Positions 35,231 through 46,720 of a stretch of DNA of 64,000 nt are shown one piece after another. A program made the translations under genes and the position numbers. Positions within the stretch are counted from its first letter, which is position 1, and every line of letters starts with the position of its first letter. Source of the stretch: Mya arenaria (lineage: Eukaryota; Mollusca; Bivalvia; Myida; Myidae); assembly GCF_026914265.1 (NCBI RefSeq), contig NC_069127.1:19523045-19587044 (forward strand), read 5' to 3'. Below the pieces are notes generated by a model. The model ran no database searches. It had not been told where the DNA came from and saw nothing but the letters and a program-made list of their open reading frames with translations.

Positions 35231-37250
35231 TTACGAGTGGTTGACCTTTGAACTGTTCTCATCAACAACCGCTGTAAAACCAAATTTGATTACTCCGACA
35301 AGTTTAACGCTGCCAGAAGGTTCGGCAAAGGTTTCCACATCTTTTGTAAGTTTCTCGTTTCGTTTACAGTCACAGAATGCGGATAGTCCCATCACAAATG
35401 AACTTGCAATCATGGAAATTCCAGCGAAATAAAATGCTGATTGATAGTTTTCCTAACGCTTCCCTAATCCACCTTGAAAATAAAATATAAAACAAGGTGT
35501 TACAATGCTTAGTTTTATAAAAGATATTGAGGAAAAAAAAAATGTAATTTAGGACTTCTTTTCTAGAATTTGTCAGTGAAAATAATATTTGCATACATTA
35601 ATTAAATACCAAAAATACATGTATGCATAACCTACATAAATAACTTTAATATTTCTGCACACAAACCTGCCATTGGTGGTCCCAGCAGAAACCCCAGCCC
35701 CTAGAAAAGGAGGGCCAGGCCGAATGAACTAGCTAGTTTGCCACTCCCCAGCAGATCTACCAGAATTACGGGGATGAGGGCATTGTAGGAACCCGCGAAG
35801 AGCCCAAATATCAGAGTAGGTTGCGAATTGCCAGCACTGGGTGGAAAACCCGCAAGTTAAATTTGCAATACCACAAATAAATATTGATACTATGTAAAGA
35901 TATATCCTATTATTTCGCAGTATATCGATATCACAGAGAAAACCGAAACCGAGCCGCCCTACAATGTCGGCTATCCCGGTAAATGAGAGAAGAAAGGCGG
36001 CCCTTTGTGGAGTCACGTGATACTCTATTGCTAGTGGCGGGAGCATTATGGTGGTGGGGGAATGGCCGCATGTCGCCAACATGACGGATATGCCGAAGCA
36101 AAGAAACAATGGTCTCTTCAACAGGGTGTAGTCCGGTCATTCGCGGAGCCTCTTCTGTACGAATGTCTAGTTTCCAGAGAATTGTTGGTAGCGGGCGTCA
36201 TTTGCCTTCTATCCCGGGTTGTCTCCTTTCTCACAATAATCACTCTCATTTCTAGTGTTTTTTTTTCAATTGCATTCTTTCTCTGGTTGGCTTCTTCATC
36301 ACAATAATCACTCTAATTTCTACTTTGTTAATTTGCGTTCTTTCTCTGCTTGGCTTCTTCATCACAATAATATCTCTCATTTCTGTTATGTTCATTTGCG
36401 TTCTTTCCCTGGAAGGCCTTTTCATCACAATAATCACTCTCATTTCTATTTTGTTCATTTGTGTTCTTTCTCTGCTTGGCTTTTTCGTCACAGTAAACAG
36501 TCCCAGTTTCAATAATGTTCATTTGCGCTCTTTCCCTAGGTTGTCTCCTTCATCACAACAATCACTCTCATTTCTAATTTGTTCATTTGCGTTCTTTCAC
36601 TGCATGTCTTGTTTATCACAATAAGCACTCTATTTTCTACTTTGTGCATTGGCGTTCTTTAATTGGTTGGCTACTTCATCACAATAATTACTCTCATTTC
36701 TTCTTTGTTCAATTGTTACAGGTTCATTAGCAATATATACCCTTTGCCCTTTCCTTATCCTTATCAATTGTGAATGCACTTTTGCCATTAGGCACATCTC
36801 TTATTAATAACCCACAAATACTGATTTTCACCATTTTACCCGCCATTATTAACATTGTGTATTTAAACTCAACATTTTGGAATAGCATTTCAAGGAGCGG
36901 TGCAAACGCGAAGCTGCCAATACCACGGCGGAGAACCCACGTGACTTATTGGTCAAGTGCACGGCAACAAATGTCAACAAGTCTCGATTCAGGTAAGGTT
37001 TTTAAAGATAACTTTCTTAATACTTGGAGAATTTTTGTGAAATAAAGACCATAAACCCCACACTTAAGAGCTATATCAACGGTTATAAAGAACTTTTCTT
37101 ATATCCTTAAGTTTTCCTGAAAATCTTGACCAACTGATTTCTCGGAGTTAAAATTTCAGGCAAAGTACAACGGCTTTTGACAAATCTATCGCTTTATTTC
37201 ATGTAGATGGACGGCGTATACGCCAGCGACTTACCGATACCCGTGAGTGT
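35231..37250 (-). pseudogene. Decayed SLC16-type transporter copy 2
   Basis: The relic is read on the minus strand. 37250-37205 matches the start of exon 4, followed by a rearranged stretch. 36930-36720 matches the FEFKYTM-IMAG and DKERA blocks. 36720-36145 holds at least seven units of the 63-bp intracellular-loop repeat. 36140-35700 matches RPLFLCFG to the end of exon 4 with a frameshift near 35815. 35445-35231 matches the last exon (ASSFVMGLSAFCDCKR to VDENSSKVN). Exons 1-3 are absent. This copy has more loop repeats than the intact gene, although it cannot encode a full protein. Confidence 0.8.
36145..36720 (-). repeat. Expanded 63-bp loop repeat in transporter copy 2
   Basis: At least seven imperfect 63-bp units (TTTGCGTTCTTTCTCTGCTT, GGCTTCTTCATCACAATAAT, ...) are the reverse complement of the units coding NEQxRxESDYCDEQDxQRK at 54391-54705. 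The unit number differs from the intact gene (five), showing that this array changes length. Confidence 0.8.
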
Positions 37251-38199
37251 ACAGAAACAACATTTACATCAACATGAGTGTGTCGAATATTTGCGTACAT
37301 TCACACTGGACATTAAATTTAACTTTCGTTTTTTTCTCTTCTTACTGGTTATAAGACACATTTTCTGATATTTTCTCTGGACGTATTCTTTGTACGACTA
37401 TGTTTACTTCAAGAAACGATGATTACATTCCACAGTTGTTACAAAAGAGCACAGTTCTATAGCGTAACGTCGTTCATTTATTCGCGGAGATAGGCGATGT
37501 GCACTGACTGACAATCGATCATTTTGTATACATATTTCATCTTGACAAATGAAAAAAAATAATTTAGTAAACCAAAACTTAATGAGTTGTTTTACATCAA
37601 CAAAAACACACGTACACACTTTAGATGTTTTATTAGTTGGATAAACATTAAAAGCTATAAATAATAAATTATAAATGTACAAATATCTGGTAAATAAAAT
37701 TGAAAATTATCATTCAATAAATGCCAAATTAGTTCAATTGAAAATGCCTGAAGTTTCGTTTTAGGTAATTGTCGAGGGATCTACTCTCCAAGTTGATATC
37801 TTGTCCAGGTTTGCCTTTAATGACACTATAATGCTTAAAATAACCATACTTGCGGTCACAGTATTTGATGACACACTATAACAGATCGAAATTATGTAAT
37901 AGCAAATACAAAACAAACGTAGTCAATTAACATAAATAACACCAAACGGATTTCCATGAAAGCCAGTCTATCTTGTTGACACCTTAATTTATCGCCAACT
38001 AACTTGTCAAAATATTGTACGAGTTTAACGACAGATTTTCGAATAAAAACGATTAAACATATGTTACATAGTTTGTCCTCTTTAGGTCATAAGTTCTCTG
38101 TCTAGTAAAAGCGAAACCATATAATTGTTAAGGTTTATTGAGCATTCTGGTCAGGGAAACATATGCTATAACATATCGCTCAATATTTTACAGCGGTTT
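37251..38199. repeat. Amplified-block flank between transporter copy 2 and lyase copy F
   Basis: It matches 57260-58080 almost along its length (TTTACTTCAAGAAACGA, GCGGAGATAGGCGATGT, TCTCCAAGTTGATATCTTGTCCA), and 29770-30540 and 60700-61470 more distantly. No gene is seen. Confidence 0.75.
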
Positions 38200-39250
38200 G
38201 GCTGTTCTGTCTGGATGGTGGCGATACGGAAGTAAAGATGTCAAGGAGGACGTCCTCCACTGAGCGGCTCTGGACGGCTTTTAAAATTCGTCCCAGTCAC
38301 GTGTCGATAGCCGGTTGCCCGCAGTAAAACGGAATGTCCAGCTATTTTCGAATAAAGTTGTACATTCGGCTTTTACCTGAAGAAATAAAAACAAATATAA
38401 TTACCATAAGTATGATATGCTAATACATTCACAAGTGCTCGTTTATTACCAAACAAAATGTAATGTAATTATGTTGTTATTGCATTATATAACTGTATAA
38501 TTTTATCGTTTAACGGTAATTGGTTTATACCAACCGTTATAAAATGATAGAATGTGCAATATCAAACTGTTTCAAAATTTTTAAATGGGCAGTATCAGTA
38601 CCTTTTCCCATGTATTTCGATGCATCCATTTCTCCGTAACATGCCCGTTTGTAGAGGTTTCGCATCCGTTCGTATACAACCATCTCCCCAACAGCCTTCG
38701 TCCCCTGCATTCCCGAAGCTTCCTTGAGAGCCGCTATCCGTTCGTCGCACATGAACATAAGATCGTACCACTCCGTCTTTTCTAATAAATTGGTGGCCTC
38801 CGGGTACTGTTCCCGCAGTTCATCGGCCTCCTCCATGGCAAGATTCCGTAGGAGGTGGAGGTCCACGGCCGGGGCGGCCAGACACATCAGGTTTATAACC
38901 ATCATTTGTACGATCTCAACCGCCTTCGCTGTCAGCCGCTGTCTTACCAGTGCCATCGAATTAACGGACTGATTGTGCCTCTCAGCGCTGATTACGTGGT
39001 TGCTCATGGGGTTCACGTAAATGGTCAAGCATCCGACATGTACGAAGCCATCGCTGTATCGCAGCCTTTGAATCCAAAGTCGAGATTAATATCACATCCG
39101 CTGAGATTCGCAGGTAGTCCAAAGTTCAGTTTTCCGTTCACAACTTCTTTAAACTGAGCTAGGAGCAGTTTCCCCCACACACCCATCACTTGTCTGGTCT
39201 GATCCATCGCGATGGACATGGTCTCTCCTTGGAAATTTGCTCCATGGGCA
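38200..39250 (-). pseudogene. Decayed PAL-type lyase copy F
   Basis: The relic is read on the minus strand. 39246-38592 matches exon 1 from the NFQGETMS block to SKYMGKG. A frameshift separates MASYMSDA from [12 protein letters not shown]. 38378-38204 matches exon 2 but reads FIRK and then TAG, the same stop as in copy D. Upstream of 39246 the sequence passes directly into the lyase 5' flank, so about the first 350 codons have been deleted. Confidence 0.88.
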
Positions 39251-40390
39251 ATAAAGATATATATGTAAGAGAAACCAGGTTTGTTTTAATAAATCTTCCA
39301 TACCAGTTTAATGGCAATACAAAACAGTATTGTATATATCTCTTTTATTTTTCTCTCTTAACTCTTCGAACAATTAAAACAATGAATTACTTTAAACTAT
39401 TCCGAGCAGTCAGCTTATCATATATATAGAGACCACCGACCATCCTACCAGGATATTATTTACACTGTGTCAGCTACCGCGCTACACCGACCCGATTGAT
39501 ATGTCCTGCAGTCGTATAAGATTCAGCTTTTTCCACGAACTGGAGATGGTTCAAAGTTAAACATAAAACACGGATATGATGACGAGTTTAAGCTAGTGTC
39601 GGACGCAGTCGGCTCACTAATTGACAGTTTAACGTCATACACATGAGCTTTGGAATGTTGTATTGCAAATATAAGTTCTTCTTTTGACAGATCACGCTGG
39701 GTGTTCCGACGATGGATTCACAGGGAGCCATTGTTGAAACTAAAGACTAATATGACCAGAAAACGACAGAACATATTATATGACTGTCAATGATGTGAAA
39801 TTCGAAACAGACAAGCAGCATATTACACTAAAAAGGAGTTGATACACATTATTTTGTTAAATAACAGAAGGTTTTGTACGTCGATCAATCATAACAACTT
39901 TCCTCCACCGATGCAGCTTGTACATTTCAGACAGCCAACAATGCTACAGTCAATAAACACAAAAGGATGTGGACTTGATTGAAAGAGGTTCATTTTTAAT
40001 GTATTTACAAAACAACATTATAACAAATACCAATAAAACTACTAGATAGATCGGCGGACCTTTGAACCCTCCCATTTTATTCGAAAACAACAACAACAAA
40101 ACGTGATTGAAACGCGAAAACTGAAAGTTAAACCATTAAAATGCCCTATGTCAGACGAAGGTCATGCAAAATGACCAAAGTGATGACAATATGGAGAAAT
40201 CGTTTGTTGATTGTTGTTTTCTGAACCCGGATTTAATTCGAATTTAACTTAAAATATTGAAGCGTTCATAATCAGGTAGAAAAATAGTGACACAGAGCTA
40301 CGGTTTTTACTGTTGCTGCTATTGCTACTGCCACTGATTCAGCCGGGGTTTTAATCTGAAACTGTGCACTACTACTACTACTACTGCTAC
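39251..40390. repeat. Lyase 5' flank of copy F
   Basis: On the minus strand this matches the region upstream of the intact lyase gene at 45460-46720: a TCGAACAA-TAAAACAATGAATTAC block, CCATCCTACCAGGATATTA with a TATATATA just inside it, and GGTCCGCCGA. The correspondence marks the promoter-side limit of the amplified unit. Confidence 0.7.
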
Positions 40391-40429
40391 TGCTACATAC
40401 ATACATATATATACATATATATATATATA

Positions 40430-40505
<76 letters not shown>

Positions 40506-40541
40506 CGTGCGCGTGCGCGTGCGCGTGCGCGTGTGTGCGTG
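40391..40541. repeat. About 150-bp alternating purine-pyrimidine tract (TA)n-(GT)n-(GC/GT)n
   Basis: (TA)n with ATACATAC variants is followed by (GT)n and GCGTGCGCGTGCGCGTGCGC. The block is almost purely alternating purine and pyrimidine. The isoleucine/tyrosine and histidine/threonine frames on both strands are artefacts of it. Confidence 0.95.
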
Positions 40542-41082
40542 TGTGTTCACCTTTTATTGTACTTTTAACCGGTAATGTCCACAAATGTACATTACAATTT
40601 CGTTCACAGCGTGATAGTTTTAATTCTACTAGATCTCGTTAGCGGTCATGACGTTAACAAAGAAAACTAACAGGTTTGTGAGCGAGGATTACAATTGACA
40701 GATTTATAAATTATCCAGAGAGTATATTGTTCAGGCCACTGACCTTACCAATAGGTCTGTGTCCAGGCCTATTTTACCAGGTCTGGAAAACTTGAAAATG
40801 TCGCATCATTCATTAAAATGTTCGTTATTTAATATGAGTATCACAAATGAAAAAATGACAGATCTGATTCTTAGGATTGGTAAAACTTTCGGGTGGGCGA
40901 GTTTGATAATATTTTTAAAAGTCAACATTTTGTTCGAAAACCAACCTTTAAACTAAAGTAGATGCGAAAGTTTCATACAATGGTGATGCAATGGGAATAC
41001 ATGTGTAAAGTTCAATATATAAATTAACGGATAATATGTAAATGTACACATGCTATATTTCAGCAATGACTATTAGCTTATT
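40542..41082. other. Spacer, nothing recognised
   Basis: AT-rich non-coding sequence. The open frame at 40759-40956 has no recognisable domain. Confidence 0.35.
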
Positions 41083-41550
41083 AAAGGGACAATACACCAG
41101 ATTGGCGCCAAAAAAGTTTTTTTTTGTAACGAATCTCAGGACAATCATTTAATGAAATGTTTTATTCTTTGATATCATAATTGTAAAAAATATACCAAAA
41201 TGTAAAATCGGATCGCCAAAATTGCAGTCCAGTGATGTATCCACTATGCTACGAAGGCTAACCCTAAACCGTTGGAGTATTTAAGCTATATACCTAATAA
41301 TATCGCGTGATAACATCGACTAGCCAATCAGGAATAAGGAATGAATTCTACTAGGTAGACATACCTAGTAATCTTTTCAATGGAAAAATATGAAAAGAAC
41401 TACGAAAAATAAATCAATTGTAAACTATGTGGTACTTCAGTTAGTAAGTTTCAATGCATTGTACACATCTATACCAAATTTATGTCAGTTTACGACAATT
41501 TTCTTCTTTTTTCGCTATTTCATTATACAGAGTGCAGCCCCATTAATGTA
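41083..41550. mobile_element. Repeat related to family 2, with AAAGGGACAATACACCAGAT terminus
   Basis: The left end resembles the family 2 terminus. The interior shares the TTACGACAATTTTCTTCTTT and TAGTAAGTTTCAATGCATTGTACA blocks with 14149-14603. The right end (GTGCAGCCCCATTAATG) is decayed. Confidence 0.6.
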
Positions 41551-42675
41551 TAATTAGTTTTTAATTACAATATACTCTTTTCATGAGCTATAAAGGGTAG
41601 ATGTGAACTACAGACAGGCGAACAACTATTAACATTTACACTGTGTTTTATAAATCAAAGCACTGGTAGAGATGATAGACTCCGGCAATGATCAGTAGTT
41701 TTATTAAAGCATGTATAATCTGGATCATACAGCATGCTTTAGAATGGATCTCCTTTAGCACTGTTGAAGTGTTACCATATTTCTCTTGTGCCTTTATGCT
41801 TCGTGCTACATAGTTATATTTTTATATGGTTGAAATCAGATAAGTTTACAGTTTCATAATTATACTTTACTTCCAAAGTTTTCCAATGTTTATCCAGTCT
41901 TACAAAGTGTAAAAAAATCTGTATAAAGCAGCTAAAATATAGAATAAGCTGCAAAGTTTCCTTCTCAATCACCAAATGATCATTTCGTTTTGTGCATACT
42001 TCACTTGTCAACTTTTCATGTATTATTGCCACAGTTATTTTTTCATTATGCGAATACTTTGTATATCTGGTAACTGAAAATGTTATAAATTTTTTAAGTC
42101 ACGCTGTCATTCTGAATATATGAGTATGTCGTCTTTTGCTCTCTATTTCAAAGTATGGCACGGAATCATGGCATACGATCATGATACATTGTCTGCTGTT
42201 TTAAATGAAATTGCAACCTCTGATTTTTTTTGGCCCCATTTTCTCGAAATATTTTAATCGTAACAAGCTTAAGTGGTTTATTTCATTAACCCAATTTCGC
42301 TACCTTACTCATGATTTTACTGATAAAAAATATTTCATCATGATTATCAAAAATGTTTAGTTTTACCCTTTTATAAAGGACTTATGAGGTGGTTTGGCTT
42401 TCATTTTCAGTTTTTAATATTAACAATTAATTAAGAAACAAACTTGTTTGCAAACTAAAGCTGACTGTTTTTTTAGTATAAGGACGGTATTCATCAAAAA
42501 TAAAATATGTTTTTGTATAAGGACGGTATTCATTAAAGATAAAATATAAGTGATGTATTTACTAACAAAGATGTTTAGTTAAATGAACCACTTGAAATGG
42601 TCGCTTCTTCGTTCCAGAGGTATTTCCATAACTCCGCCAAATTTTCAAAATTCTTTTACTAATGAATTCGGTCTG
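41551..42675. repeat. Distal lyase 5' flank (shared with 31850-32230) and unexplained AT-rich sequence
   Basis: 41570-41880 is a close copy of 31850-32200. From about 42060 to 42675 I see only AT-rich sequence, with a short tandem of GTATAAGGACGGTATTCAT at 42477-42545. Confidence 0.55.
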
Positions 42676-43916
42676 TTAACGCTATCCCTATCCCGTGATT
42701 CACTGCCAATCACTGTACTGTATCTACACATTACCATAGCAACTGCGATATAGCTACACATTACCCGGCAACCGTGACATTTCATCACATTACTTTAGCA
42801 ACGGTGACAAATTGCAAAAACATTGACGACATATCTACAAATTACCATAGGATTGGTGATATTTCTACACGCAACGGTGAGATCTGCACATTACTATGAC
42901 AACGGAAACATTATCATTTCTTAAACATTTTTTTTAATTTACGTGTTGTTTTTTTTTTTAAAAGGAAAAAAAGAAATCTATTCAGATTTTAACCCATATT
43001 TTCAGTCAAGAAAAGACATTCAAGTTCCACTCTTAATCATTAAGAGTTGTAGTTTTACAACCTAACATACGTAATATGGTTCCTGCCGACTGAAAACAGG
43101 TGATACTCTAAAGACATTTAGAACATATTAGGTAGAATCTTTATAACTAAAAAGAGTTCGGATTGTTTGCTCTGCCGTTCTTTATCGTAAAGAGTTTACC
43201 TTATATGTTCTTACTAAAACTTGACTATAACGGCCGTGCAATTTTTGAAAGGTCAAGAAAATCGAAATTTAATCAATTTATTTCACTACTGTCGTATACT
43301 GAGATAGTGTTACGTTTTAAACCTACACCATTTGACCAGCATGGGCCCTATTGTACAAATAGATCTTTACCAACTATTTAGAGTTCATCGCACTAAATAA
43401 GCAAATCAGAGCCAAGTATTTCTTATCTAGTTTGTTTGGTGGACTAGGTGATTGAATCGATTCACTGTTTATGCCGTGACGTCAATTATCTTTTTTTAAA
43501 TTTAACGAAATGTTTCCTTGCAATTAATTCGTTAAATTTGCACAACTATTACCTATTCTGAAAGTTAATTCAAATTTCGAAGAAAAGTGTTCAAAGGATT
43601 TAAATGTCTATTATATTTCCATGCATTGTGTTATTAGAGTGCGTATTATAGAAATGTTAATAAATTCTTATATGTGAAATTGTGTTATAATTCCATTTAC
43701 TTCTTGCCCACAGATGGCCAAACTTGAGTTGTGCTGTATATGCTGAGTATAAAGCTTCTCTGAAAATATATTTTAAAGGTATTATTTGTAATCATGTAAA
43801 AAATCGCCCAGCACTTCCATTTAATGTTTTACAGACACTGAGAACGATAGACTTTAGTTTATATAATCGTAGCCTTGTTGAAGACCTTGTTTATATAAAG
43901 GTTTTAGTACATTGTA
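42676..43916. repeat. Second copy of the block containing the X-box-like array
   Basis: It matches 26058-27300: the start GTGATTCACTGCCAATCACTGT, a decayed ACCATAGCAAC array (42720-42910), TCATTAAGAGTTGTA, and the GAGTTCGGATTGTTTGC block that recurs at 57090. No gene is seen. Confidence 0.7.
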
Positions 43917-44192
43917 CTTGTTACTTAGTGTCGATTCCATTCATTCACTTTACATGACTGAATTTGTAATCACTTATGAGGTTTACTTGTTACTTAGTGT
44001 CGATTCCATTCATTCACTTTACATGACTGAATTTGTAATCACTTTTAGGTTTACTTGTTACTTAGTGTCGATTCCATTCATTCACTTTACATGACTGAAT
44101 TTGTTATCACTTATGAGGTTTACTTGTTACTTAGTGTCGATTCCATTCATTCACTTTACATGACTGAATTTGTAATCACTTATGAGTTTTTA
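43917..44192. repeat. 69-bp tandem repeat, four units
   Basis: Each unit runs CTTGTTACTTAGTGTCGATT, then CCATTCATTCACTTTACATG, then ACTGAATTTGTAATCACTTATGAGG-TTTA. The four units are almost identical. The small open frames here follow the repeat. Confidence 0.92.
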
Positions 44193-46055
44193 GACCACAT
44201 TATCGCATTTATCTTGCCATTACTCTCATGTCTCAATGCACGTATAGTCAGGTCAAATTTAGATGGTCATTAATATAGCTTTTTAGCAATGTACTATAAC
44301 GTTTCTATAAAATAGGTGCATATACAAACCAAAAACCTAGACCTAGGATGCAGGCTCCGTCAACTTTGATTCAACATATTTTCCCTGAATTGTTTAAAAG
44401 GCAAACTATAGTATACAAATATTCGTAGATTGCATTTACATATATGTTTCCCTGACTTGAAAGCTCACAAAACGTTAACAATGACAGAGAAGTTATGATC
44501 TAAAGAGAACTAACTATCTAGCACACCTGTTATGATGTTTATTCGATGATCTGTCTTGAAACTCGTACAATGTTTTGACAATATTCACAAGTCCGTTAGT
44601 GATAAATTATTAAGGTGTCAACAAGATAAGAAATTTCAGGGAAATCCGTTTGGTGTTGTTTTTAATCAACTGTGTTTTCTTTTGTATTTGCTATTTTGAA
44701 ATATCTTTATTAGAGTTTAAACAAAGATAACTTCACTATTTCTTCATCATTTTAAAATGAAATATAGCGCAGTCTACGCATACGCCGCTTACGGAGCCCC
44801 GCCTTCGGTATTTTACCAGAGTTTGATTGAGAGTTTAGTTTCTTAAAACACTTCGAAAAACCTTTTCGCATTACGGCCGTCTGACGGAGCACTGTCAAAA
44901 CATTATTTTGAAATCATGTTTGTCGAAGTGTTTGATGAAACTATTCACCTTATCAAACTCTGGTAATAAAACAAAGACGGGGTTCTTTGATCGTCATAGA
45001 CTGCCCTTTGTTTATATTGGTGTAGAAAAACAAAAGTTATCTTTGTTTTAAGTGTTCATTTTCAGCAAAATGTTGCCTTCCGACGGAGCATATATGGCGT
45101 AGTTTATCACATGGTGTACACATACTGGTTTTACGAAACTAATAATATTAATGAAGCCACTCAATAAGGGTATGTAAAGCTTAATAATCATATTTCGCTA
45201 ATGGAATCAAACAACTAATAAACCGTCCAAAGCTGGTTTCAGCGCATGATCAATCTTCAGTTGTTCATAAAAAAATATGTACCTTTGCAACGGATTTCGT
45301 CGCTTACAAAATTTGGGTTTGGTGTAAAATTAACTGATATTGATAGTTTTTGATAATTTAACAGATATGTTAACCAGTTCGTACTAATACACACAGATAA
45401 ATATATTTGGAAATGCAATGAAATCGCCGAAGGTTGTTTTTTTTCGAAGAAAATGGTAGCGTTTAAAGGTCCGCCGACTTTTCTATGTATTTTTAAGCAT
45501 TACCAAAAACAAATGGCTTTGTTTTTTGGTTGTATAACAAATTAAATAAACACCTGATTAGATCATGCCGTCCACATCCTTATGTTTTGATTAATTGTAC
45601 AAAAAGGCCTGTCTAAATTGATCGACCAAAAAATATTCTATAATTCAACAACATACTGTAATATTTGTTTACTTTATCATAATTAACATGCTGCTGATTA
45701 CGTTCTTATTTCACATAAATAACAGTCATATATATTTTTAGTTTCAACATTAGTGCATGCTTCCCTGTGATTGGCGGGCAAACCAAAGTATATCTGTCAT
45801 CATACAATCAATAATTCAGGTTAACTATATTGAACTCTCACTTAGCATAATATATGAAATGCGGCCGAAACTAGTTGTCATGATATCCGTGTTTTATGTT
45901 TACGTTTTGAGCAGCCCTCTCTGTGTCATCTCGACCATCTCCAGTTCGTAGAAAAAGCCGAGTCTGATACGATTTCCGGATATATCCATCGCTTTCGTGT
46001 AATGTGGTAGCTAGCACAGTTAAACTAATATCCTGGTAGGATGGCCAGTGGCTCC
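44193..46055. repeat. Orphan lyase 3' flank (+) followed by the 5' flank of lyase gene A
   Basis: 44390-44715 is the sequence normally found 3' of a lyase gene (plus orientation, as at 48870-49150), but no lyase exons precede it, so a seventh copy seems to have lost its coding part. A MITE follows at 44717-45051. 45460-46055 matches 39560-40130 inverted and is the upstream side of gene A. Confidence 0.65.
44717..45051. mobile_element. MITE-like element with TTAAACAAAGATAACTT termini
   Basis: The left end TTAAACAAAGATAACTT and the inverted right end TTAAAACAAAGATAACTT match. Further in, ACCAGAGTTTGATTGAGAG mirrors AATAAGGTGAATAG / TTATCAAACTCTGGT, and ACACTTCGA mirrors TCGAAGTGT. It is 335 bp and interrupts the lyase 3' flank sequence. 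Confidence 0.7.
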
Positions 46056-46210
46056 TATATATAACATGGCACACTGGGAACTGGCATCACACATTCATGA
46101 TAAGTTAACTGCTCGGAAGTAATTCATTGTTTTACTTGTTCGAAGGGTTCAGAGAGAAAGATAAAAGGGACAGTCAAATACCATTTTATATTCGCCTTAA
46201 ACAAATAAAG
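46056..46210 (+). promoter_or_regulatory. Candidate TATA box and 5' leader exon of lyase gene A
   Basis: TATATATAA lies at 46056-46064 in a segment conserved upstream of copy F (TATATATA near 39420 on the other strand). A plausible leader exon follows and ends at 46210 before the donor GTATGT. An acceptor TTTCTTTAG lies at 46700-46708, just before the coding ATG at 46721. The leader exon and its intron are inferred from splice-like words and from conservation between copies. Confidence 0.4.
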
Positions 46211-46720
46211 GTATGTAAGGTTTACTGGAAAAAAATATTTTACACATTTATCTTTATTATAATTTTAAATATTTAAGGATTCTATTTCCTAAATAACTTT
46301 CAAGGATTTTTTTTTTCTTTTCATGATGTCGTTTGTATTTGACGTAATTGCATTACTGCAAAAAGTGTGGAATTTAATAAATACATTTAATTTAATTTCG
46401 TGGAAAAATTACAGAGGCAAAACAGTAACCTTAAATGAATAGAAATTTAATAGATATGAGTTAAACTGACGCAAACAACCTTCGAACATTTTTGATTTCC
46501 TGTCGGATTCTTTTCAACTTTTTAACCAGATTTCGAATATTCCACACTCGCGGTACGTATACACACCGTTTTTATTAACACAAAGATATAATAAATAGTT
46601 TTTCTCTTCAATTTTATATATATATACATGAAAGTTCATTTTAAATGTTTTTATATTACTAGATCATAGTATCGTATAATTACATGCACATTTATGTATT
46701 TCTTTAGACTACCAAGAAAA

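Noticed and set aside
40272..40642. Ile/Tyr and His/Thr repeat frames on both strands
   Set aside because: Artefacts of the alternating TA/GT microsatellite.
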